A stretch of DNA of 64,000 nucleotides from JACJYC01 sp964558465. Its GTDB lineage: Bacteria > Bacteroidota > Bacteroidia > Chitinophagales > Saprospiraceae. Of the stretch, positions 52,546-61,443 are shown in pieces. How positions within the stretch are numbered: position 1 is the stretch's first letter; each line of letters begins with the position of its first letter. The notes beneath the pieces were generated by a model that saw only the letters and a program-made list of their open reading frames with translations, was not told where the DNA came from and did no database searches. The stretch covers positions 1 to 64,000 of the forward strand of contig CAZLEF010000036.1 in the NCBI GenBank assembly GCA_964558465.1. Direction: 5' to 3'. The position numbers and the translations under genes were made by a program.

Positions 52546-52598
52546 GGACGCATACCATCAGGGATTGACAAATAAAAACAGCAAAACCAGGGATTGAT

Positions 52599-53459
52599 AT
52601 GGGGTGGTTCAAACGCTTGAAGGACGGAATTCAGACAGCTACGAGGAATAAAAAAGAAGCCCCGGAGGGGTTGTGGTACAAGTGCAAGGAGTGTAAGGAA
52701 ACCTCCACGATGAAGGAGCTTAAAGAAAATTTTTACAAATGCCCTTTTTGCAATCACCATGTCCGGATCGGCTCTCAGGATTATTTCAACCTCCTGTTTG
52801 ACAGTGGGTTCGAAGAACTGTTTGAAAACCTGATTTCAAAGGATGTCCTCGAATTTGTCGATTTAAAACCCTACCCGCAACGCCTCGAGGAAGCCTACCG
52901 GAAAACCGGATTAAAAGATGCCATCGCCGTAGCAAAAGGCCGGGTAAATAAAAGACCCCTGGTGGTTGCGGCCATGGATTTCAATTTCATCGGAGGATCG
53001 ATGGGGTCTGTGGTCGGTGAAAAAATCGGCCTTTCCATCGATCATTGTTTGCAGGAAGGCATTCCCCTGCTTATTATTTCCAAATCCGGCGGGGCCAGGA
53101 TGATGGAAGCTTCCTATTCATTGATGCAAATGGCCAAAACGGCCGCCAAATTAACCCGGCTGGCAAAAGCCAGAATACCTTATTTCTCGCTGCTCACCGA
53201 TCCCACCACCGGCGGGGTAACGGCTTCGTATGCCATGTTGGGAGATATCAATTTTTCAGAACCCGGCGCCCTGATCGGTTTCGCCGGCCCCAGGGTCATC
53301 AAGGAAACCATTAAAAAAGACTTGCCTGAAGGGTTCCAGACGGCCGAATTTTTACTCGAACACGGCTTTCTGGATTTCATAGTCGACCGGAAAGAGCTCA
53401 AGGAACGCATCTCCGATCTGCTGTCCATCTTTGATTCCAAAACTTCGCCCGTCTCCTGA
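52599..53459 (+). CDS. accD: Acetyl-CoA carboxylase carboxyltransferase subunit beta
   Basis: A 286-residue subunit that, with AccA, moves the carboxyl group from biotin to acetyl-CoA, the first step of fatty acid synthesis. The N-terminal four-cysteine zinc ribbon is present (YKCKECKE and YKCPFCNHH), followed by the crotonase-type core (MDFNFIGGSMGSVVGEK, ISKSGGARMMEASYSLMQM, LTDPTTGGVTASYAMLGD). Length is typical. Convergent with the EF-G-like gene. Confidence 0.97.
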   Translation: MGWFKRLKDGIQTATRNKKEAPEGLWYKCKECKETSTMKELKENFYKCPFCNHHVRIGSQDYFNLLFDSGFEELFENLISKDVLEFVDLKPYPQRLEEAYRKTGLKDAIAVAKGRVNKRPLVVAAMDFNFIGGSMGSVVGEKIGLSIDHCLQEGIPLLIISKSGGARMMEASYSLMQMAKTAAKLTRLAKARIPYFSLLTDPTTGGVTASYAMLGDINFSEPGALIGFAGPRVIKETIKKDLPEGFQTAEFLLEHGFLDFIVDRKELKERISDLLSIFDSKTSPVS

Positions 53460-53605
53460 GCAGCCGGGGGTAAATTCCCGTAAATACCCGCCTGAATACC
53501 CCGGGCGCCAGGTTTGTTATTCGCCGCAGACCCCAATGATCCCCCGGATCAGATTCGTGGAATACTTGGGATCCGCGGCTAAAAGACAGGCCCCGTCCGG
53601 CAGCC

Positions 53606-55735
53606 CTAATCTTCCACAAGTTCGGCCTGATGCTCAGCGATCAGGCGCTGCTGGATCTCATGCGGGACAGGGCTGTATTCTGCAAATTTGCGGGAAAATT
53701 TGGCCCGGCCCTGCGTCAGCGACCGCAAAGTGGAAGAATACTGATACATTTCTGCCTGCGGTACCTTGGCCATGATCTTCTGATAATGACCTTCGGCAGC
53801 CATCCCCTGAATGATCGCCCGGCGGGTTTGCAGGTCGCCCATGACTTCGCCCATCATATCATCCGAACAAAGCACTTCCAGGTCGTATATCGGCTCCAGC
53901 AATTGCGGCCCCGACTCGATAAAACCCTGCTTGAACGCATGCGTGGCGGCAAGCATAAAGGCCATATCGTTGGAATCCACGGGGTGCATTTTTCCATCAT
54001 AAATGGATACCCGGATATCCTGGCACCGGCTGCCGGTCAGCGGGCCTTCTTCCATTTTTGACATGATGCCCTTCTTGATGGCATTGGAGTACTTGGCATC
54101 GATCGACCCCCCGACAATACACCAATAGTATGCCAGTTTGCCGCCCCAGGGCAACTCCTCGATATCCGTATGTTTGACGGTCAATTCGGAAGGGTTCGGC
54201 ATGCCTTCGTAATAAGGTTCGATCCGCATATGGACTTCAGCAAACTGCCCTGCGCCGCCCGACTGCTTTTTGTGGCGGTATTGTGTATTGGCGGATTTGG
54301 TAATGGTTTCCCGGTAGGCAATCCTGGGTTTGGTGAACTCTAAATGAATTCCCTGCACTTTTTCGATCCGGTATTTGATGAGGTCCAGATGGAGTTGACC
54401 CTGGCCATGCATCAGGGTTTGTTTGAGAACTGCGGATTGTTCGATCACCAGGGTCGGGTCTTCCTCTGCGATCTGGTGAAGGGCTTTCATCAGTTTTTCC
54501 ATATCCGATTTGCTGGGCGGATTCACTGCAGTGCGGATGCGGGGCTCGGGAAAGTGCATGGGTTCTATCTTCCGGTCGCTGCCTTTTGAGTTGAGCGTAT
54601 TGTTGGTATGGGTGTTTTTCAGCTTGACGGTAACGCCGATATCTCCGGCCTTCAGTTCATCCACTTGCTTCCGGTCTTTGCCGTTGGCAATAAAAAGCTG
54701 ACTGAACCTTTCGGAACTGCGGTTGTCGGCATTGTGCAAATCTTCGCTCGTATGAAGTATGCCGGAATATACTTTGAAATAAGAAACCATCCCCACTTTA
54801 GGTTCGGAAATGGTTTTGAAGATGAAGACTGTGCAAATATTATCCTTGCTGTCGCAGGCCAGCGTGCCGCCGCCTTCAAGCGGTGCGGCAGGGCGTTCGG
54901 CCGGGTTGGGGCAGATATCGTTGATGAAGCCCATGATCCGCCCGCTGCCCATGTTCCGGGTGGAAGAACAGACCATGACCGGGTGGATCTGCTGGTGTGC
55001 GATGGCAATGCGCAGGCCTTCCGAAAGTTCCTCCTCCGAAAGTTCGCCTTTGTCGAAATACTTTTCCATCAGGGTTTCGTCATTTTCTGCCGCAGCTTCC
55101 ACCAAAGCATTGTGCATGGCTTTGGCTTTTTCCATTTCAGCGGCGGGAATGGGTTGTTTTTCAGGTTTTCCGCCGTTGGCAGGGAAAACATACATCACCA
55201 TCCGGAGCGTGTCGATTATTTTATTGAATCCGTTCCCCTGATTCAGCGGGTACTGGATCGGAATGACTTTGTGCCCAAACCTCGACCGCATCTGTTCCAA
55301 AGCCGTTTCGTAATCGGATTTATCGTGATCAACCTGGTTGAGGACAAATACGGCAGGCGTCTCAAATTTTTCAACGTACTCCCAGATCAATTCCGTTCCG
55401 ACTTCCACACCGTTCGCCGAATTGATCAGGACAAGGGCCGTGTCAGCTACCTTAAGCGAGGAGATCACTTCCCCGATAAAATCATCAAACCCCGGGGTAT
55501 CTATAATATTGATCTTTGAATCCTTCCAGTTGGCGTGCATCAAAGTGCTGAAGATTGAATTTCCGCGTTCGCGTTCAATGCTGGTGAAGTCCGAAACGGT
55601 ATTACCATCCTGGACGGCGCCCCGCCTGTCAATTTCATTTGCCTCAAAAAGCATGGTTTCAGCAAAAGTGGTTTTTCCGCAGCCGGAATGCCCCAACAAG
55701 GCGACATTCCGGACGTTTTTGGTGTCGAAGGCCAT
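53606..55735 (-). CDS. Elongation factor G-like GTPase (EF-G paralogue)
   Basis: A 709-residue translational GTPase with the five EF-G domains. G1 is GHSGCGKTT (15-23), G2 region SIERERGNSIF, G3 DTPGF (79-83), G4 NQVD (133-136). Canonical EF-G has GHIDAGKTT, DTPGH and NKMD, so this belongs to the EF-G-like side family; the histidine that promotes GTP hydrolysis in EF-G and EF-Tu is Phe83 here. Domain IV/V motifs remain (GSIDAKYSNAIKKGIMSKM; GEVMGDLQTRRAIIQGM). It is unlikely to be the main translocase. The start at 55735 gives the family N-terminus; 27 extra codons upstream are not conserved-looking. Confidence 0.9.
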   Translation of the reverse strand: MAFDTKNVRNVALLGHSGCGKTTFAETMLFEANEIDRRGAVQDGNTVSDFTSIERERGNSIFSTLMHANWKDSKINIIDTPGFDDFIGEVISSLKVADTALVLINSANGVEVGTELIWEYVEKFETPAVFVLNQVDHDKSDYETALEQMRSRFGHKVIPIQYPLNQGNGFNKIIDTLRMVMYVFPANGGKPEKQPIPAAEMEKAKAMHNALVEAAAENDETLMEKYFDKGELSEEELSEGLRIAIAHQQIHPVMVCSSTRNMGSGRIMGFINDICPNPAERPAAPLEGGGTLACDSKDNICTVFIFKTISEPKVGMVSYFKVYSGILHTSEDLHNADNRSSERFSQLFIANGKDRKQVDELKAGDIGVTVKLKNTHTNNTLNSKGSDRKIEPMHFPEPRIRTAVNPPSKSDMEKLMKALHQIAEEDPTLVIEQSAVLKQTLMHGQGQLHLDLIKYRIEKVQGIHLEFTKPRIAYRETITKSANTQYRHKKQSGGAGQFAEVHMRIEPYYEGMPNPSELTVKHTDIEELPWGGKLAYYWCIVGGSIDAKYSNAIKKGIMSKMEEGPLTGSRCQDIRVSIYDGKMHPVDSNDMAFMLAATHAFKQGFIESGPQLLEPIYDLEVLCSDDMMGEVMGDLQTRRAIIQGMAAEGHYQKIMAKVPQAEMYQYSSTLRSLTQGRAKFSRKFAEYSPVPHEIQQRLIAEHQAELVED

Positions 55736-55975
55736 AATTTGAAATTTTAGCTGGTGACATGAATCAAATAAAAGTCGCTTAAGCAAGGCGGGCGAAGACA
55801 ATTTACGCCGACCCAACTATATTAGGTTCTGCGCTGTAATATCCAAAATATACGGCGATTGGGAAACTTTTGGACAAATTTTTTCTCGAATACCCGGGAG
55901 CTACATAAATTATTTTTGAAGGATCCCGAACCGATTATTTTTTTTGCAGTTTATACTAAATCGGTTCAACCCGCT

Positions 55976-55983
55976 TATCTTTG
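55976..55983 (+). promoter_or_regulatory. Promoter -7 element (TAnnTTTG) directly before the aminotransferase gene
   Basis: TATCTTTG ends 5 bases before the ATG of the aminotransferase, the same short distance as at hemE. It also excludes the longer open frame beginning at 55944. Confidence 0.5.
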
Positions 55984-55988
55984 GCAAC

Positions 55989-56837
55989 ATGATTCGTTAC
56001 CACGCAATTAACGGCCTGTTACTCCCCGATTCGGAGGCCTCCATCCTGGTGAGCGACCTGTCTGTTCTCAGAGGGTACGGCGTTTTTGATTTTTTTGCCG
56101 TAAAATCCGGCATGCCGGTTTTTCTGGAGGATTACCTCGACCGGTTTTACCGCTCAGCGGATAAATTGCACCTCGAACTGCCCATGCACAGGGCGCAGTT
56201 GCAATCGGTCATCCGGGAGGTGATCGCCGCCAACAACGCCGGCCAATGCGGGATAAGACTGGAGGCCACCGGCGGTTATTCTCCCGACGGATTTACGCCT
56301 GCCGAACCCAATATGCTGGTGCTCTATTCTCCTTTGCCTATGCCGTCCGGGGCCCAGTACCAAAACGGGATCCGGCTCATGTTGTATCCCTTTCAGCGGG
56401 AATTGCCCGAAGTGAAATCCATCAATTATCTGACGGGCATCTACATCTTGCCGGCGCTTCGGGCAAAAAACGCGGATGCGGTACTTTATCACGACAACGG
56501 CCTGGTGCGGGAATCCGACCGGTCGAACTTTTTTATCGTTTCAAAAGAGGGAAAGCTCCTGACGCCGGCCGACAAGGTTCTGGAAGGCATTACCCGCAAA
56601 AAGGTACTCCAACTGGCAGGCGCCCTGCTCGAAGCCGAACAAAGAGATCTGCAAATCAGCGAAATCCTGCAGGCTGAAGAGGCTTTCATTACCAGTACCA
56701 CCAAAGGGGTATTGCCGGTTGTCGCCATCGACGGCCACCGAATCGGCCCGGGCGTGCCGGGAAGGGTCGCAAAAGAACTGGGCCGGATGTTTGAGGAACT
56801 TACCCTCCAGTATATTCAGCAAACCATTCAGGTATGA
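55989..56837 (+). CDS. Class IV pyridoxal-phosphate aminotransferase (IlvE/PabC/D-Ala aminotransferase type)
   Basis: A 282-residue fold-type IV PLP enzyme. The PLP lysine is in LPEVKSINYLTG; the conserved glutamate and cofactor loop are in GLVRESDRSNFFIV; the later TPADKVLEGITRKKVL and FITSTTKGVLPV match the family. Substrate may be branched-chain amino acids, D-amino acids or aminodeoxychorismate; the family cannot be split by eye. Its stop overlaps the start of the HD-PycTM gene by four bases (ATGA), so the two are translated as a pair. Confidence 0.88.
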   Translation: MIRYHAINGLLLPDSEASILVSDLSVLRGYGVFDFFAVKSGMPVFLEDYLDRFYRSADKLHLELPMHRAQLQSVIREVIAANNAGQCGIRLEATGGYSPDGFTPAEPNMLVLYSPLPMPSGAQYQNGIRLMLYPFQRELPEVKSINYLTGIYILPALRAKNADAVLYHDNGLVRESDRSNFFIVSKEGKLLTPADKVLEGITRKKVLQLAGALLEAEQRDLQISEILQAEEAFITSTTKGVLPVVAIDGHRIGPGVPGRVAKELGRMFEELTLQYIQQTIQV

Positions 56838-57997
56838 ATTTGATCCAGGAAGTTGAACAATTTGTTGAAAGAAAACTGACGGAAGACCTGACGCCGGGGC
56901 ATATGTACCACAACTGGCCCCATACCGTTTCGGTCAGGCAGGCCTGCAGCAATCTGGCCAGTCAAAGTGGCCTCGACGCCCGCGAAATGGAAATCCTGGA
57001 CCTGGCCGCACTTTTTCATGATATCGGATTTATACAGACCTACCAGGGGCATGAGGCGGTCAGCCGGGAAATCGCCGGCTCTTTTTTGCAGGCCCGGGAT
57101 TATCCGGTTGAAAAACTGGAAAAAGTGCTTTCCTGCATTGATGCCACCCGGCCCAGCCTTGAACCCGCCAACCTGCTTGAAGAGATCATTAAGGACGCCG
57201 ACCTGTCCAACCTGGGAAACCCCGGTTATCTGGCATCGCTCGACAACCTGAGGCAGGAATGGGAACAGTTGTGCAAGGAAACTTATTCGGACCAGGAGTG
57301 GTACAGGCTCAACTTCAAGTTTCTGAAAGACCACCGCTACTACACAGAAGCTGCCAGAATCACTTTCGGAGAACAACTCGAGATCAATCAAAAGACCTTA
57401 AAGAAGATGGCAAAATCTGAAAAACCGAATGACAAACCAGGGGAAAAAACCCTGCTTGAGTCGAGCAAAAGCGCTCAGATGATGTTCAAGACCGCCCTGA
57501 GGAATCACCTTGACCTGAGCAACCTTGCCGACAATAAGGCCAACATCATGCTCAGCATCAACGCCCTGATCATCACCATCGCCATGCCGATGGCGGTTTC
57601 CTATATTCAGGCTCAGCCTTATTTGTTGTACCCGGCCATCACCATGCTGTCCACCTGTCTTTCTTCCATGGTTTTTGCCACCCTGGCTACCCGTCCCATT
57701 AAAATGTCGGGTTATACCGCACCGGATAAAATTCAGGAAGGCCGCTCCAACCTCTTTTTTTTCGGGAACTTTTTCAAAATGAGCTATGAAGAATATCAGA
57801 CCGGCATGCAGCATGTACTTCAACAGGACGACCACCTCGAAGAATCGGTTATGCGGGACCTTTATTTCCTGGGGCGATCCCTCGGGGTAAAATACAGCCA
57901 GTTGCGGATCTGCTACAACATTTTTATGTTGGGGGTTATCGTCACGGTCATCGTTTTTGGCATCGCTTACCTGGCTTTCTCCAATTTTGCAGGCTGA
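56834..57997 (+). CDS. HD phosphohydrolase domain fused to PycTM (Pycsar effector-type) membrane domain
   Basis: A 387-residue protein. Residues 1-190 form an HD-superfamily phosphohydrolase: His30 (HNWPHT), His62-Asp63 (ALFHDIGF) and Asp121/Asp123 (IIKDADLSNLG) would bind two metals. After a charged linker, residues 215-387 match the PycTM pattern (DUF5706): NHLDLSNLADNKANIMLSIN entering a first membrane helix, a second (YLLYPAITMLSTCLSSMVFA), and a third near the C-terminus (NIFMLGVIVTVIVFGIAYLA). PycTM domains are the membrane effectors of cyclic-pyrimidine antiphage signalling, but no Pyc cyclase gene is nearby. It overlaps the aminotransferase gene by ATGA. A housekeeping nucleotide role is equally possible. 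Confidence 0.85.
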   Translation: MNLIQEVEQFVERKLTEDLTPGHMYHNWPHTVSVRQACSNLASQSGLDAREMEILDLAALFHDIGFIQTYQGHEAVSREIAGSFLQARDYPVEKLEKVLSCIDATRPSLEPANLLEEIIKDADLSNLGNPGYLASLDNLRQEWEQLCKETYSDQEWYRLNFKFLKDHRYYTEAARITFGEQLEINQKTLKKMAKSEKPNDKPGEKTLLESSKSAQMMFKTALRNHLDLSNLADNKANIMLSINALIITIAMPMAVSYIQAQPYLLYPAITMLSTCLSSMVFATLATRPIKMSGYTAPDKIQEGRSNLFFFGNFFKMSYEEYQTGMQHVLQQDDHLEESVMRDLYFLGRSLGVKYSQLRICYNIFMLGVIVTVIVFGIAYLAFSNFAG

Positions 57998-58075
57998 AAA
58001 GGCCTTAAAATCGACTTTTTGACGGGGCCGGCATAAAATAAATTCAAAATCTTACCATTTAAAAAAAGAAATCTT

Positions 58076-58083
58076 TACCTTTG
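58076..58083 (+). promoter_or_regulatory. Promoter -7 element (TAnnTTTG) for rpsF-rpsR-rplI
   Basis: TACCTTTGCGACC, almost identical to the rplS promoter (TACCTTTGCACC), lies 33 bp before rpsF. The -33 box is weak. Confidence 0.6.
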
Positions 58084-58116
58084 CGACCGTTTTTTAAAAA
58101 TCTATATGTCTGATTT

Positions 58117-58668
58117 ATGAGCAATTATGAAATTACTTTCATCGTCGATCCAGTGCTGTCGGGCGATGAAATAAAAGGGACAGCTCAGACATATGTCGAT
58201 CTTCTTCAGAACGAAGGCAGTACGATCGTACATGTGGATGAAATGGGTTTGCGCCAATTGGCGTATCCCATCAACAAGCGCAGTTCAGGCGTTTATTTTT
58301 GCATTGAATTCCAGAACGAAACGGGCGGTGTTATCGACCAGATCGAACTGGCTTTCCGCCGCGATGAAAGGATCATGCGGTTTTTGACCCTCAGGCTTGA
58401 CAAGTACGGCGTCAAATACAATGACGACAAACGCAAAGGCCTGATCGGCAAGAAGAAAAAACAGCAACAACCGCCCCCTGCCGCTCCTCTCAGGCCGGAC
58501 AAACCCAGGGCGGAAGAACAACCGCGACCTGAAAAACCCAAAACAGCCCCTGCTGTTGCGGCCCGGGAGGCAGTTGCACCTGTTGTTGCAGCGCCGGAGG
58601 TCATCGCTCCCATTGCAGCGGCGGCAGCGGCCGAACCTGTTTCGCCGGCAGCTCAGGAGGAAGAATAA
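58117..58668 (+). CDS. rpsF: 30S ribosomal protein S6 with long C-terminal extension
   Basis: A 183-residue S6. The ferredoxin-like core is residues 1-110 (NYEITFIVDPVLSGDEIKG; LAYPINKRSSGVYFCIEF; DERIMRFLTLRLDKYGVKYN). Beyond it lies an unusual tail of some 70 residues, first basic (GKKKKQQQPPPAAP), then rich in Ala, Pro, Val and Glu, presumably disordered. S6 binds S18 on the 30S platform; rpsR follows 32 bp downstream in the classic operon. Confidence 0.95.
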   Translation: MSNYEITFIVDPVLSGDEIKGTAQTYVDLLQNEGSTIVHVDEMGLRQLAYPINKRSSGVYFCIEFQNETGGVIDQIELAFRRDERIMRFLTLRLDKYGVKYNDDKRKGLIGKKKKQQQPPPAAPLRPDKPRAEEQPRPEKPKTAPAVAAREAVAPVVAAPEVIAPIAAAAAAEPVSPAAQEEE

Positions 58669-58700
58669 ATTCAATGTTGCATTAAAAAACGAACATTATC

Positions 58701-58970
58701 ATGGCTACGTCCAGAGACGATATCAAATTTCTAAGTAATCCTAAAATCGGCCAGAAACGCAAAAAATATTGCCGTTTCCGCCGTTTTGGCATCAAGCATA
58801 TCGATTATAAAGATGCTGATTTTCTCACTCAGTTCCTGAATGAGCAGGGCAAGATCCTTCCCCGCCGCATTACCGGCAACTCACTGAAGTATCAGCGCAA
58901 GGTTTCGACCGCGATCAAACGCGCAAGACACCTCGCCCTTTTGCCCTATGTAACCGACCAGATGAAGTAA
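58701..58970 (+). CDS. rpsR: 30S ribosomal protein S18
   Basis: An 89-residue small-subunit protein, partner of S6. Conserved parts are KKYCRFRRFGIKHIDYKDAD, KILPRRITGN and YQRKVSTAIKRARHLALLPY. Only one cysteine is visible (KYCRF), so it is the zinc-independent form. Middle gene of rpsF-rpsR-rplI. Confidence 0.97.
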   Translation: MATSRDDIKFLSNPKIGQKRKKYCRFRRFGIKHIDYKDADFLTQFLNEQGKILPRRITGNSLKYQRKVSTAIKRARHLALLPYVTDQMK

Positions 58971-59015
58971 TATCCGTCCGGTCCATTTATGTTTATTGCG
59001 TAAAATTGAATTGTC

Positions 59016-59462
59016 ATGGAAATCATTCTGTTGCAAGATATTGAAAAGGTCGGGGACAAACACACCGTCGTTAAAGTCCGCGATGGCTTTGGTCGCAATT
59101 TTCTTATTCCCAGGGGGATGGCCATTGTTGCCAACAAAACCAACCTGAATCAACTGGATAACCTCCGGCGCAGGGAGTCTGCCGTTGAAAACAAATTATT
59201 GGCAGAATTCCAGGGGGTCGCAGATATGCTGAAAGGCAAAATGCTGAAAATCGGCGCCAAAGCAGGCACAAGCGGCAAGATCTTCGGAAGCGTTACCAAC
59301 GTACAGATCGCGAATGCCTTGAAAGAACAGTTCGGCATTGAGGTCGACCGCCGGAAAATCCTGCTGGACGACGATATCAAGGAACTTGGCCAGTATAAAG
59401 CCGTCCTCGACCTGCATAAAACCCTCAAACCTGAGGTCGATTTTGAGGTTGTTGCAGAATAG
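59016..59462 (+). CDS. rplI: 50S ribosomal protein L9
   Basis: A 148-residue large-subunit protein. The N-terminal rRNA-binding domain (MEIILLQDIEKVGDKHTVVK, VRDGFGRNFLIPRGMA), connecting helix and C-terminal domain (AGTSGKIFGSVTNVQIANAL; VDRRKILLDDDIKELGQYK) are all present. Last gene of the operon; an iterated hairpin follows six bases after its stop. Confidence 0.97.
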   Translation: MEIILLQDIEKVGDKHTVVKVRDGFGRNFLIPRGMAIVANKTNLNQLDNLRRRESAVENKLLAEFQGVADMLKGKMLKIGAKAGTSGKIFGSVTNVQIANALKEQFGIEVDRRKILLDDDIKELGQYKAVLDLHKTLKPEVDFEVVAE

Positions 59463-59467
59463 GGTTT

Positions 59468-59534
59468 AGTCGTAAGTCGTAAGTCGTAAGTTGGTCAACC
59501 CAGACTTACGACTTACGACTTACGACTTACGACT
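59468..59534. terminator. Hairpin built from iterated 7-bp units after rplI
   Basis: Three and a half copies of AGTCGTA on the left (59468-59491) face more than four copies of ACTTACG on the right (59504-59534) with a 12-base loop. The arms can pair over 24 bp in more than one register. Located between convergent genes, it likely ends transcription both ways. Confidence 0.75.
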
Positions 59535-59542
59535 AACACCTC

Positions 59543-60028
59543 CTACCTCCACTCCAACTCCAACTCCAGGAAAACCCCGTCCTTATCCCACTTCAATTTT
59601 TTTTCTCCTTTATCGATCACCGGCGACAAGACAACGCTGCCCATCAGATCGTTTTCCGTAACGCTGTCATAATCATAGATGCAGATTGCGTAGGTCTGGG
59701 TTAAGTCGTTGATGACATACCCCGGGGAAAACCTGGCCGATCCATGCAATTTCAGATTTTCAATTCTTTCCCGGTGATTGCTGAACAGTACTTTTTTTGT
59801 GTTGATGTTTTTGATCACAAAATAGACATCCGGAAGGTATTGGCCCCAGTAATTGTCCCAACGGCGGCCATCGGGTTTCAATTCCGGAAATTTGGTCATC
59901 CGGATGGTCTTTATAATTACGCCCCGGTTGGTAAGTGTCTCCAATTCAGGCGATTCCGGCGCAAACGAAAACATGCTGCACACCAATGCAAAGCCGGCTA
60001 AAAAACGGAGGGTATTAGTAAATTTCAT
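59543..60028 (-). CDS. Exported C2-like domain protein
   Basis: A 161-residue protein with a signal peptide (MKFTNTLRFLAGFALVCSMFSF). The mature part is a single beta-sandwich-like domain: KTIRMTKFPELKPDGRRWDN, YLPDVYFVIKN and the strand AICIYDYDSVTENDLMGSVV, where the Asp-x-Asp and following acidic residues are the usual calcium loop of C2 domains. A C2-type, possibly membrane- or calcium-binding role is inferred. Monocistronic. Confidence 0.7.
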   Translation of the reverse strand: MKFTNTLRFLAGFALVCSMFSFAPESPELETLTNRGVIIKTIRMTKFPELKPDGRRWDNYWGQYLPDVYFVIKNINTKKVLFSNHRERIENLKLHGSARFSPGYVINDLTQTYAICIYDYDSVTENDLMGSVVLSPVIDKGEKKLKWDKDGVFLELELEWR

Positions 60029-60169
60029 TTGTAGATAGGTTTAAAGAGTTTCTGCGATAGTTTAAAATGAAAACAAAGGCGGGAAAATTGTCCAAATCGG
60101 TTAAAATTATAGACGGTCTGGTTTGAATTGACTATACTTGAAACATCCAATGGCCAAAAAACAGTTCCA

Positions 60170-61195
60170 ATGACCAAAAACACCCTTCTCTTTTTCTTGA
60201 TCGCGACCGTTGCAACAGCCTGTGCCGTAAGACCTAAGGCTGAATTCAGGGATGCCTTTGTGCCGGATCCTCCGGATTACAGCCGGATCTCCGCATGGGC
60301 GGCGCATCCCGACCTGGATGATCCCGCTGACAGGCGTCCGGATCCGGAATGGCCGGATATCCAGCAATCAGCTTTGGTCGATGTATTTTTTTTGCATCCC
60401 ACCACCTTTACGGGCAGGAGCAGGCATATCTCCTGGAACGGACCCGTGGATGATCCGAAGCTGAATGAAAAAACGGATCAATCCACGATCCTTTACCAGG
60501 CCAGCATTTTTAACGGCGCCGGCCGCGTTTTTGCCCCCAGGTACCGGCAGGCCCATTTGAATGCCTATTTCACTCAGGACAAAAATTCGGCAAAACAGGC
60601 TTTTGAAATTGCGTACAGCGATGTTAAGGCTGCTTTCCTCTATTACATGGATCATTTCAACAAGGGAAGGCCCGTGATCATTGCCGCTCATAGCCAGGGG
60701 ACGACCCATTCCATCCGGCTGCTGCAGGAGTTTTTTGACGGCGCCCCCCTCCAGGACCAACTGGTCGGCGCCTATCTGGTGGGCATGCCGGTCCCTGAAA
60801 ATACGTTTTCCCGGATCCCTGCCTGCGAATCGCCGGATCAAACCGGTTGTTATTGCTCCTGGCGTACGTTCAAAAAGGGATATCAACCGCCCCCGCAACT
60901 GCCTGCAGGCAACCATATCGCCGTGACCAACCCCCTGACCTGGGAAAAAAGCCAGCCGTCGGCGCCCAGAAATCTGAATAAGGGCGCTGTAATCAAAAGG
61001 TTTGATAAAATCCTGCCGGAAGTGACGGATGCCCTGATCTGGAACGGATTGCTCCTGGCTTCCAAACCCAGGTTCCCGGGAAGTTTTTTGCTGACCCGGA
61101 AAAATTACCATATCGGCGACTTCAACCTTTATTATATGAATGTGCGTGAAAATGCAATTCTGAGAGCTGAAAGGTATTTGGAAAAGAACCCATAA
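60170..61195 (+). CDS. DUF3089 alpha/beta-hydrolase lipoprotein
   Basis: A 341-residue lipoprotein (MTKNTLLFFLIATVATAC, lipobox) of family DUF3089. The family entry motif is VDVFFLHPTTF; the nucleophile elbow is AAHSQGTTHS, with serine in H-S-Q-G; a later CYCSWRTFKKGY is also typical. The open frame starts 14 codons earlier, but ATG 60170 begins the leader. It is presumably an esterase or lipase of the periplasm; substrate unknown. Confidence 0.85.
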   Translation: MTKNTLLFFLIATVATACAVRPKAEFRDAFVPDPPDYSRISAWAAHPDLDDPADRRPDPEWPDIQQSALVDVFFLHPTTFTGRSRHISWNGPVDDPKLNEKTDQSTILYQASIFNGAGRVFAPRYRQAHLNAYFTQDKNSAKQAFEIAYSDVKAAFLYYMDHFNKGRPVIIAAHSQGTTHSIRLLQEFFDGAPLQDQLVGAYLVGMPVPENTFSRIPACESPDQTGCYCSWRTFKKGYQPPPQLPAGNHIAVTNPLTWEKSQPSAPRNLNKGAVIKRFDKILPEVTDALIWNGLLLASKPRFPGSFLLTRKNYHIGDFNLYYMNVRENAILRAERYLEKNP

Positions 61196-61217
61196 AAGGC
61201 GATTCGGGCAAAAAAAA

Positions 61218-61235
61218 GGCGGCGTTAATGCCGCC
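61218..61235 (+). terminator. Likely terminator after the DUF3089 gene
   Basis: A GC-only stem GGCGGC/GCCGCC with loop GTTAAT lies 23 bp after the stop. The T-tract on the + side is poor (TAAACTTT), while seven A residues precede it, so efficiency is uncertain. The remaining sequence up to 61440 is AT-rich with nothing I can assign. Confidence 0.55.
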
Positions 61236-61443
61236 GCCTAAACTTTAAGTTTCATACACTGTAAAATCCAGCCTATAAAAATTTGAAACGACTTCAATTC
61301 TATAATCAACCAACACAAAAATTGTTCACAGACCCTGAATATTTGGAAAAATATTCTGATTTTTTAAAATTTTATTTGCTAAAGATACGTCGCATACTTA
61401 TTAACCGCAAGTAAATTTCGTTTTCAATTGCCTTGAAGCGTTC

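Noticed and set aside
56834..57997. Calling a complete Pycsar defence system
   Set aside because: Only the effector-type membrane domain is present; there is no uridylate or cytidylate cyclase in the window, so it is reported as a domain fusion only.
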